Below, piece by piece: positions 57,613 to 64,000 of a DNA stretch of 64,000 bases (its first letter is position 1; every line of letters begins with the position of its first letter). The notes below the pieces were generated by a model, which was not told the DNA's origin, searched no databases, and worked only from the letters and a program-made list of their open reading frames with translations. Source of the DNA: Ignavibacteriales bacterium. Lineage in GTDB: Bacteria > Bacteroidota > Ignavibacteria > Ignavibacteriales > Ignavibacteriaceae. The stretch lies in the NCBI GenBank assembly GCA_016709765.1, contig JADJMD010000008.1:477731-541730 (forward strand), in the 5' to 3' direction. Position numbers and translations under genes: made by a program.

Positions 57613-58474
57613 ATGGAAATATTTGATTTAGCCATAGCCTACGATTGGGAGTTTGATGTTGAATTTGTTTCAGCTATCGAAAAAACGCTTCAGCAATTCG
57701 GGCTTTCAACTTATGTTATCAATTATAAGAACATTGCGGACGTAACTGAAAAAGTAAAACATCGTAAGCTAAGTTTTGGATGTTTATTGGATAGAGCCTC
57801 GGATGTTGATGATAATTTTATTGAGCTGAATAGAATTCTTACAAAACGGAATACTTATGTTTTTAATCCCCACAAGCTTATTGATCACGCAATTGATAAA
57901 GCAAATATGCACCTGGAATTTATTACAGCGGGATTAAATGTTCCGCATTCCATTATTATTACACCGCACAATCAATCAAAAGAAATTTTTATTTCGATTG
58001 ATGATCTTGAAACGCTCGGCAGACCTTTTATTATAAAACCTTGCAACACAACCGGCGGTGGAATGGGCGTTGTTACCGGAGCGGAATCACTAAAAGAAGT
58101 TTTACACGCCAGGCAAAAACACAGCAACGATAAATATCTGATTCAGGGAAAAGTTTATCCTAAAATTTTAGATGATAAACGAGCTTGGTTTAGATGTTAT
58201 TGGGCTTTTGGCAAAGTTGTATGTGTTTGGTGGGATGATGAGACACATATTTATAATGAGCTAACTGAATCTGAAGTGCAAAAGTTTGGATTAAAAAAAT
58301 TTTTCAGATTACAAGAACAATTCATCGTTTAACGCAGCTTGATTTTTTTCAACAGAAATTGCACTTACAACTAAAAATAAATTTGTTGTTATTGATTATG
58401 TAAACGATCAGTGCGATATGAGATTAAAATCTCTGCACATTGATGGAGTGCCGGATAAAATCGTCAGGAAATAA
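57613..58474 (+). CDS. ATP-grasp domain protein, C-terminus frame-interrupted
   Basis: About 287 residues after repair. The N-terminal pre-ATP-grasp fold starts MEIFDLAIAYDWEFDVEFV. The ATP-grasp core is RPFIIKPCNTTGGGMGVVTG, followed by DDKRAWFRCYWAFGKVVCVW and, after two frame changes, LTQLDFFSTEIALTTKNKFV and VIDYVNDQCDMRLKSLH, which carry the metal-binding acidic and Asn residues. The breaks lie near 58319-58322 and at the T run 58343-58349; one added base at each restores the frame to the stop at 58472. Such enzymes ligate a carboxylate to an amine or thiol. The substrate is unknown. Confidence 0.78.
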
Positions 58475-58520
58475 TAAACAACCTTAGATTATTTGTTGCA
58501 AAAGAAAAACGCTTAAACCG

Positions 58521-58894
58521 ATGAGGAAAAAAATTATACTAATCTATTTATCCATAACCGTTTTTATTTTACTTCTTGGCGGATATTTTTTCTCTACAAT
58601 ATCTATGGAAGTGAAGTAAGGCGAACACCCGAAAACCTATTTGCGCAAACTTCATCCGAAATGAAAATTGAAGTTATTCCAATTAACGCAATGGGTAAAA
58701 AAGCGTGGTTCAGAAAATCATCCGCAGATTTTGATATTGTTGAAGGAATGGATTTGATTGAAATTACTGAGTACAATAAAGAATCCGGATTTATTACGAT
58801 CAGATCAAAAGGTAAAGCAGGTTTGGTGGAATTAAAATTAAATCCCAGCATTCCTTACTACCGGAATATATTGAGATTGAAATACTACCATTAA
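58521..58894 (+). CDS. Small membrane-anchored hypothetical protein, frame-interrupted
   Basis: I do not recognise the family. The protein begins at the ATG 58521 with one transmembrane segment (ILIYLSITVFILLLGGYFF). One missing T in the run 58586-58591 separates this from the soluble part (LYNIYGSEVRRTPENLFAQ; IEVIPINAMGKKAWFRKSS; RSKGKAGLVELKLNPS). It totals about 124 residues. The downstream piece keeps a normal amino-acid composition, so the gene looks real. It lies 46 bases after the ATP-grasp gene and may share its operon. Confidence 0.6.
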
Positions 58895-58922
58895 CTGTTT
58901 AGGTTGTAGAGAGAACTTTTAA

Positions 58923-58950
58923 AGGCTGTCACGGTCGCACCGTGTCAATA
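58923..58950. repeat. REP palindrome, left end of RAYT element
   Basis: GTCACGGT-CGC-ACCGTGTC at 58928-58946 is a palindrome with one mismatch, preceded by AGGCT. The reverse complement of the right end (59551-59580) matches it over about 25 bases with one difference. Confidence 0.85.
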
Positions 58951-58975
58951 AATTAGATATTTATTATTTTTGATT

Positions 58976-59541
58976 ATGGGAAGAAGAGGACGAAATAACT
59001 TAACGGATGAAGCTTTTTTCTTTGTTACAACTACCGTTGTAAAATTCATTCCTATTTTTAACAACCCTCTGTTTTGTGATATTCTTATTTCTAATATTAA
59101 ACACTACAGAGAAAAATATAAGTTTATTATTCTTGGATATGTTATTATGCCAACTCATTTTCATTGGATTATTGAAGTAAAAATGAGTTTGGTAACATTT
59201 CGGAAATAATGCGTGATATTAAAAAGTTTTCAGCCTGGAAGATATTTGATCATCTAGAAAACACGAATGAAGTAGAACTATTGCAGTTATTTGAAAAAGA
59301 AGCAATGGTCATTAAAGATCAAAACAGAAAATTATGGATGAAACGGTTTGATGATGAAGTGATCAGACATCAAAAAATGTTCTGGACAAAATTGAATTAT
59401 ATCCATAAAAATCCCGTTAAGTCTGGCATTGTCTTAAAGGCAGAAGATTATAAATATTCAAGTGCAAGAAATTATTCTATAAATGATCATTCTATTTTGG
59501 AAGTAAATACTGAGTTAGGTGGAATTGATTTGTATTCTTAA
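58976..59541 (+). CDS. REP-associated tyrosine transposase (RAYT, Y1_Tnp family), frame-interrupted
   Basis: A single-strand HUH transposase of about 188 residues after repair. The start is the ATG at 58976 (MGRRGRNNLTDEAFFFV); a TTG six bases earlier is less likely. The HUH motif is MPTHFHWIIEV (H61 and H63) and the catalytic tyrosine is Y142 in LNYIHKNPVKSGIV, followed by YKYSSARNY. LWMKRFDDEVIR is the usual RAYT middle motif. One A is missing in the run 59179-59183, which splits the frame between the HUH and tyrosine parts. With one extra A it reads EVKNEFGNISEIMRDIKKF. It recognises REP hairpins like those on both its sides. Confidence 0.88.
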
Positions 59542-59550
59542 ATATTAGGT

Positions 59551-59580
59551 TACAATGTCACGGTGCGACCGTGACAGCCT
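59551..59580. repeat. REP palindrome, right end of RAYT element
   Basis: GTCACGGT-GCG-ACCGTGAC at 59557-59575 is a perfect 8-bp palindrome, inverted relative to the left copy and followed by AGCCT. Confidence 0.85.
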
Positions 59581-59682
59581 ACATTTATTTAGTACGTTTA
59601 CAGATATTGAAGCAGGTCGAATGTATTTTACAACAAGCCAAAATGAAAAATACACAAATTCATTTTTTATATGTTATACAAT

Positions 59683-59832
59683 ATGGATAAAATAGAATCT
59701 TCTAAGTGGAATGCCGAATGGAATACTGCGAATAAAAATTTTAAGAAAGCATATCCAAATTCTCCAGAGTATCACAAATTAAAAGCTAATGCATTGGAGC
59801 CAAAATCTTTAAAATATATACTAGGTAAATAA
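59683..59832 (+). CDS. Small hypothetical ORF (49 aa), possibly a gene remnant
   Basis: A short open frame (MDKIESSKWNAEWNTANKNF ... PKSLKYILGK) that ends 1 base before the next gene's ATG. It has no recognised domain. Upstream at ~59585-59690 another frame reads FSTFTDIEAGRMYFTTSQNE before a stop, so this may be the tail of a decayed gene cut by the RAYT unit. Weak call. Confidence 0.35.
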   Translation: MDKIESSKWNAEWNTANKNFKKAYPNSPEYHKLKANALEPKSLKYILGK

Positions 59833-59833
59833 A

Positions 59834-60190
59834 ATGATTAAGTACAGTTTAATTTTATTATTGGTTATTACAAATCTAAATTTTTCGCAAGATAAACATG
59901 TTGAAATAGTTGGTGGATTGGATTCAATTTATACTTTAATCAATCTTTCTGAATCTTGTTGTAAAAATGTTGAATGTCAAATTGATCTTTTAGTTTTTCT
60001 TGACAATCATGGAGAAATCGATTCAGTAATTGTCGCAAAATCTTCCCTCCAGGGATGTAATGATTTTTTCATCGGAATAATAAAGAATGTAAAATTTATA
60101 CCGGCATACAATTATAAAATCAAACAGAATATTTCGTCTGTATTAGGCATTCCAATCAGATTACCAAGTGAAATGAATTTAATAATATAA
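59834..60190 (+). CDS. Secreted protein with TonB C-terminal-like domain
   Basis: A 118-residue protein with a signal peptide (YSLILLLVITNLNFSQ). The remainder resembles a TonB C-terminal fold: LVFLDNHGEIDSVIVAKSSL, then FIGIIKNVKFIPAYN and a final strand SVLGIPIRLP. Two cysteines (SESCCKNVEC region) may form a disulfide. Without a transmembrane helix it cannot be a classical TonB. Stand-alone domains of this type occur in secreted proteins of Bacteroidota. Confidence 0.65.
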   Translation: MIKYSLILLLVITNLNFSQDKHVEIVGGLDSIYTLINLSESCCKNVECQIDLLVFLDNHGEIDSVIVAKSSLQGCNDFFIGIIKNVKFIPAYNYKIKQNISSVLGIPIRLPSEMNLII

Positions 60191-60245
60191 AACAGTCGTA
60201 TTAGATACCTGAAAATAGCAATATTTAAAAATATTATTGATTTAG

Positions 60246-60280
60246 GTAGAACTACTGATATAAAAATTCAGTAGTTCTAC
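60246..60280. repeat. Perfect 13-bp hairpin without T run
   Basis: GTAGAACTACTGA / TCAGTAGTTCTAC, 9-base loop, in the 237-base gap between two genes. It is not followed by a T run, so it is not a standard terminator. It could be an RNA hairpin, a protein-binding site or a remnant repeat. Confidence 0.6.
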
Positions 60281-60427
60281 TGATTCCACCTTCCAGATAT
60301 AACCGTATTATTCTTTTAGAAATAATAAACATTTTTGTCAAGCGAACTTGTAGGAACTAAAACAAAGTTTATTATTTCGCTATTAGCTTAAGTAAATTAT
60401 TACAGCTAATAAAAAAGAGGTTAACAA

Positions 60428-61774
60428 ATGGTTCGTAAAAATAAAATTCAAATGTTTGTTTTAGCTAATTACTTAATAATGTCATTTATTGTATTTGCAT
60501 CTTGCAACACTGCAGAACCACCAGTTCCACCGGTAAATACAAACTTATCTTTGGTACAAGATGAGATAAGCTGTATAGAGGTCTGGTTAAAATTAACAAC
60601 TCAAAACCTACAATTACCAACGAATCTAAATTTATTACAAGATAATAACATTAAGAAAACTATATCACTTACTTCTCAGGATACTGTACTTTACATAGAT
60701 TCCTTGCTTCCGAATAAAACCTATCAATTTCAACTAGTAACAAATAATATTGATACTAAAAGCAACAAGGTTGCAGTCACTACATTGGATACAACGGACC
60801 ACAACTTTACCTGGCAAACTTTTACCTTTGGGCAGCACAGCAACAGTGTGCTTAATGATGTAGCAATTATAAGCGAAAATGATATTTGGGCTGTTGGCGA
60901 AATTTATATGAATGACTCCTTGGGAATTCCGGACCAAAACGCATATAATGCGGTCCATTGGGATGGTCTTGAATGGAAGTTGAAAAGGATTATGTTCTAT
61001 TCGTTCTGTCCACAAGCAACCGGAGAGGGGTCATATCCAGCAAGTTCAATTTATGTATTAGATGCTGAAAATATAGTAATTAGCTGTGGTTCTCAGTTAG
61101 CATATTTAAAAAATGGTGTTCAGATAAATAGAGAATGTGTGCCGGTATCAGCAGATAAAATATGGGGCCGAACACTTAATGATTTTTATATAGTTGGTTA
61201 TGGTGGCGGCATAGCCCACAGTAATGGGTCAAACTGGACAAAGATAGAAAGCGGTACTATTGATAATTTGCTCGATGTTGTGGGAACTACCGACGGAAAT
61301 ACTGTCTGGACTTGCGGATATTCTGGAGATTATGCAAACACAGTATTAATAACAGTAAAAGATGGAGTTGCAGAAAAAGTTTATGAGGGATCAAGCAATG
61401 GACAGAGTAATGGATATTATATTGGTCCAATAAGTGGAGTATGGACAGATAACGATTACAGAGTTTTTATGATGAATGCAGGAGGAATATACATACAAAA
61501 AAACAGCAATGAATTTTTCCTGGAAAAAGAAGTAGCAAGATTTACACACGGTAGTTATGGTATAGATGGAACAGGATCAAACAACATTTTTGCTTGTGGT
61601 GATAGATTCGTTGGTCATTGGAACGGTTCAACTTACAATGAGTACTCTGAGCTGTATAGACAATTTGGAACCTACTATAATGTTAGTGCAAATGATAACA
61701 TTGTTTGTGCAGCAGGTACAGATTATAGTGATGGATTGAATTTCAAGGCAATAATTGTCCTTGGACATAAATAA
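60428..61774 (+). CDS. Lipoprotein with FN3-like N terminus and beta-propeller-like core
   Basis: A 448-residue lipoprotein. The lipobox is FASCNTAEPP, with lipidation at C26. A short FN3-like domain with a family-looking opening (DEISCIEVWLKLTTQNL) covers ~40-115. The rest is a propeller-like series with blade motifs such as LNDVAIISENDIWAVGEIY, NDFYIVGYGGGIAHSNG, TDGNTVWTCGYSGDYAN and SNNIFACGDRFVGHWNG. No enzymatic residues are evident. Paralogues are common in Ignavibacteria-type genomes as surface proteins of unknown role. No T9SS domain. Confidence 0.75.
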   Translation: MVRKNKIQMFVLANYLIMSFIVFASCNTAEPPVPPVNTNLSLVQDEISCIEVWLKLTTQNLQLPTNLNLLQDNNIKKTISLTSQDTVLYIDSLLPNKTYQFQLVTNNIDTKSNKVAVTTLDTTDHNFTWQTFTFGQHSNSVLNDVAIISENDIWAVGEIYMNDSLGIPDQNAYNAVHWDGLEWKLKRIMFYSFCPQATGEGSYPASSIYVLDAENIVISCGSQLAYLKNGVQINRECVPVSADKIWGRTLNDFYIVGYGGGIAHSNGSNWTKIESGTIDNLLDVVGTTDGNTVWTCGYSGDYANTVLITVKDGVAEKVYEGSSNGQSNGYYIGPISGVWTDNDYRVFMMNAGGIYIQKNSNEFFLEKEVARFTHGSYGIDGTGSNNIFACGDRFVGHWNGSTYNEYSELYRQFGTYYNVSANDNIVCAAGTDYSDGLNFKAIIVLGHK

Positions 61775-61792
61775 ATCTTAAATAATTATTTT

Positions 61793-61820
61793 GGCAGTCA
61801 CGGTTGCACCGTGACAATAA
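61793..61820. repeat. Solo REP palindrome
   Basis: GTCACGGT-TGC-ACCGTGAC at 61797-61815 is a perfect palindrome of the same family as the RAYT ends, in the left-end orientation and followed by the same AATAA. It lies between two co-directional genes. Confidence 0.85.
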
Positions 61821-61906
61821 CATCCTATCTTTAATCATTAAAATCAAAGCATCAAACAATATTTATTTCTATTTTGCAGTTAAGTTTTTATTCTACACGA
61901 GGAAAT

Positions 61907-62682
61907 ATGAAAAAGTTTAGAACATTATTTATAATCACAATTTTATCTTTACAAATGGCTTATGCGCAAGGCACAGCCGGTGAAAGCGCTAAGTTTGAAT
62001 ATCGACATCTAATTGATATGCCGACTGCAGGAATTATGGAACGCGGTTCTGTTGGATTAACAACTGAGCTGCTTCCTTACGGAACTTTAATTACAAAAAT
62101 TGAAGCTGGAATTTTTGATAACGTAAGTATTGGACTTTCGTACGGAGGTGTAACTATTATCGGATCAGGCAAACCGGATTGGTATCCATTTCCGCCGGGT
62201 GTAAATTTTCGTTTTCGTGTAATGGATGAATCAATACTAATCCCCTCTTTAACTCTTGGTTTTGATACGCAGGGCAAAGGCGAATATTTTAAAGATGAAA
62301 AAAGATTTGCTGTAAAAGCTCCCGGAATTTTTGCCGCTGCCAGCAAGAACTTTAGTTTGCTTGGTTATTTAAGTCTGCATGGCACAATTAATTACTCAGT
62401 TCTTGAAGATAAAGACGGTGATAATTTTGTAAATCTTATGATTGGTGCTGAAAAAACTCTGGGCAGTTCATTTTCTTTTTTAATGGAATACAATTTTGCG
62501 TTAAACGATAACTCAACAAATCAATTTGGAGATGGAAAAGGATATTTAAATCTTGGTTTGCGCTGGTCCATTGCAAACGGAGTTACAGTTGGATTTGATT
62601 TACGAGATTTGTTAGAAAACAAAAATGGAGTCCAAGATCCGCAGACCGTGCTTTAGTAATTGATTTTACTCAGAAGATTTAG
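61907..62682 (+). CDS. Secreted beta-barrel-like protein, C terminus frame-interrupted
   Basis: About 258 residues. The ATG at 61907 follows CGAGG and starts a signal peptide (MKKFRTLFIITILSLQMAYA); an upstream TTG is less likely. The mature protein has alternating strands with glycine turns (GSVGLTTELLPYGTLITKIE; NVSIGLSYGGVTIIGSG; VNLMIGAEKTLGSSFSF). It could be an outer-membrane barrel of the YjbH-like type. One missing A in the run 62621-62625 changes the last 18 residues. Repair gives LLENKKWSPRSADRALVIDF and a stop at 62680. Confidence 0.72.
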
Positions 62683-62743
62683 GATTGCATTTTATAGGTT
62701 TTATTTCGCCAAGACTCTCAATTTAATTGAATAGCTCGGAAAA

Positions 62744-62890
62744 GTCATTTCGAAGGAGTCTTCGACTGAGAAATCTAAAAATTAGTAAAGAACAGATTTC
62801 TCCCTTTGGTCGAAATGACTACAAAATTATTTCTGTCATTCCGAACTTGTTTCGGAATCTTTTTAGATTTCTCCCTTCGGTCGAAATGAC
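62744..62890. repeat. Cluster of four GTCATTTCG...GAAATC-type palindromic repeats
   Basis: Four related units in alternating orientation: 62744-62776, 62794-62819, 62835-62860 and 62865-62890. Two carry AGATTTCTCCCTTxGGTCGAAATGAC almost unchanged, and the first is its inverse with a longer loop. The 404-base gap 62683-63087 holds these repeats and nothing else that I can identify. Confidence 0.8.
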
Positions 62891-63087
62891 AATTAATGTA
62901 TTGTTCTTTAAGATTCATAGTAATTTTACACAATATAGCTGTTTTGGATTTAGTACAACATAGTTTACTCAACTATACACTTTAGTTTTAATCGCATCGT
63001 TTTTATCTGATCAGGTATGTATTTAATCCTTTTTTTAAGGCTCGATATTTGCGATTTTTTTAGTAGTTGAATCAAAGAGGTATTAAA

Positions 63088-64000
63088 ATGAAAAAAGTTA
63101 AATTAGTTTTTCTTGCATTGCTGCCTGTCTTGCTTTTAAATCTTACAGGATGTTATACACAAGTTGCATCACGAGATAACGATTACGGCAACTGGAATCG
63201 TACAGAAAATAAACCATATTACGATTATCAAGATGAATATGATACAACAGCAGATTCTTATGAAGATGAAGAATACGCTTATGATGATAATGAAGATTCA
63301 TATTCAGAAAGCTATGGAACTGAAACAACTTATTCATTCTACGGCTATCCCTCATACAGAAAATATTTCTGGGGATATCATCCTGCAGTTTCTATAGTAG
63401 TTGGCAGCAGCTGGTATTATGATCCATGGTGCTGGGATCCTTGGTATCCAAGTTACTGGAGTTATCCATCACCATTTTGCTACTATCCAACCTATTGGTA
63501 TTCACATAATTACTATGGCTGGTGGGATCCATATCCATACTACGGCGGATATTATTCATCCACATATAAATACAGATCAAATGATGGTTATAAAATCAGA
63601 AATAATTCCGGAATTAGAAATAGCGGGGAAGAGATAGAAACTTAGTAACCACACGTGATGGAAATGGAACATCAACTGTTAGAGATCAACTTAAAAATAG
63701 AGAAAAGACAAATTGTTTCTGGTCGTGACGAAATAAAAATGAAAGAACGGGATTACGAGATAATACAAGAAATGTTACTCGTGATGGATTAAATACAAAT
63801 AGAGACAATGTTAATACCCGTACAAAAGATAATATTCATAAAGATGTTGAACGAACTCGCACAACACGAAATAATGATGTTATCAAAAGAGATGATACCA
63901 GAACTAAAAAAGATACTCAACTTGATCGTGATACGCGTAAAAAAACGAATGATACTCGCATCAATACTGAAAGAAAAAATCCTAACATAAACAGGAATAA
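63088..64000 (+). CDS. Tyr/Trp-rich lipoprotein with Arg/Asn/Thr/Asp-rich tail, frame-interrupted and cut by window edge
   Basis: The ATG at 63088 follows AGAGG. The signal ends in the lipobox NLTGCYTQ. An acidic Asp/Tyr/Glu stretch is followed by a Tyr/Trp/Pro region at ~95-170 (WYYDPWCWDPWYPSYW; YGWWDPYPYYGGYY). The frame stops at 63643, but one extra G in the run 63625-63628 lets it continue as GGRDRNLVTTRDGNG. Further A runs at 63703-63706 and 63731-63733 need correction to keep a repetitive tail open to the window edge (NTRNVTRDGLNTNRDNVNTR, TRKKTNDTRINTERK). The composition is typical of a surface-exposed, unstructured lipoprotein. The function is unknown. Confidence 0.65.

Larger units (their letters stand above)
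58923..59580 (+). mobile_element. RAYT/REP unit (single transposase flanked by inverted REPs)
   Basis: A unit of about 658 bases: a REP-associated tyrosine transposase gene between inverted copies of AGGCTGTCACGGT...ACCGTG. RAYTs cut and copy such hairpins. A solo REP of the same family lies at 61793-61820. I see no target-site duplication. The unit sits in the accessory stretch right of the conserved operons. Confidence 0.8.

Noticed and set aside
59209..59541. A separate 110-residue gene after the transposase start
   Set aside because: It carries the catalytic tyrosine half of the RAYT and joins the first half with one extra A at 59179-59183.
62744..62890. CRISPR array
   Set aside because: Only four units, in alternating orientation, with no regular spacers and no cas genes.
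62775..62972. Small genes overlapping the palindromic repeats
   Set aside because: Their sequence is a translation of the repeat units and has no start context.

Overview
The window looks like chromosome of a low-GC Ignavibacteria-type bacterium (Bacteroidota/Chlorobi lineage). Four secreted proteins end in the NYPNPFNP...GVYxYxL...KKMILLK type of type IX secretion (T9SS) sorting domain. A PorU-type sortase and a complete Bat/aerotolerance operon are also present. There are no rRNA or tRNA genes, no CRISPR array and no prophage that I can recognise.

Layout. 1-6 kb, minus strand: a truncated TPR/beta-barrel protein, a KaiC-like ATPase, a GH9 cellulase and a fatty-acid-hydroxylase-type membrane enzyme. 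6-14 kb: an NSS symporter with its tiny MetS-like subunit, a PPi-type phosphofructokinase, a UvrD/PcrA helicase, and a PAS-PAS-GAF sensor kinase followed by an orphan 108-residue protein. 14-24 kb: a large T9SS cargo protein, a stand-alone B12-binding mutase domain overlapping a HIT protein, and a coupled run (M48 protease, plsC, gatC, kdsB, PLP deaminase), then an outer-membrane barrel and TerC. 24-33 kb: the operon moxR / DUF58 / DUF4381-like / batA / batB / batC / batD / batE. 33-39.7 kb: two T9SS cargo proteins, a PQQ-propeller protein and a HAD phosphatase.

39.7-57.5 kb is the most interesting block: twelve minus-strand genes in a nearly gapless series. In transcription order they are a TPR lipoprotein, a DUF4292 lipoprotein, an EnvC-like factor, a Wzx flippase, UDP-galactopyranose mutase, GT2, GT9, GT4, a WecG/TagA transferase, PorU, a minimal protein that is little more than a sorting domain, and an outer-membrane barrel. 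The T9SS sortase is therefore physically coupled to a galactofuranose-type surface glycan locus. This suggests, but does not prove, that the locus makes the glycan to which PorU attaches cargo.

57.6-64 kb is accessory: an ATP-grasp gene, a small membrane protein, a REP-associated tyrosine transposase (RAYT) between inverted REP palindromes with a further solo REP downstream, secreted proteins and dispersed palindromes. From about 54.7 kb to the right edge, six genes plus the RAYT carry apparent one- or two-base losses, nearly all in homopolymer runs. None of the genes to the left do. I annotate these as interrupted genes and think sequence or assembly error is the likeliest cause.
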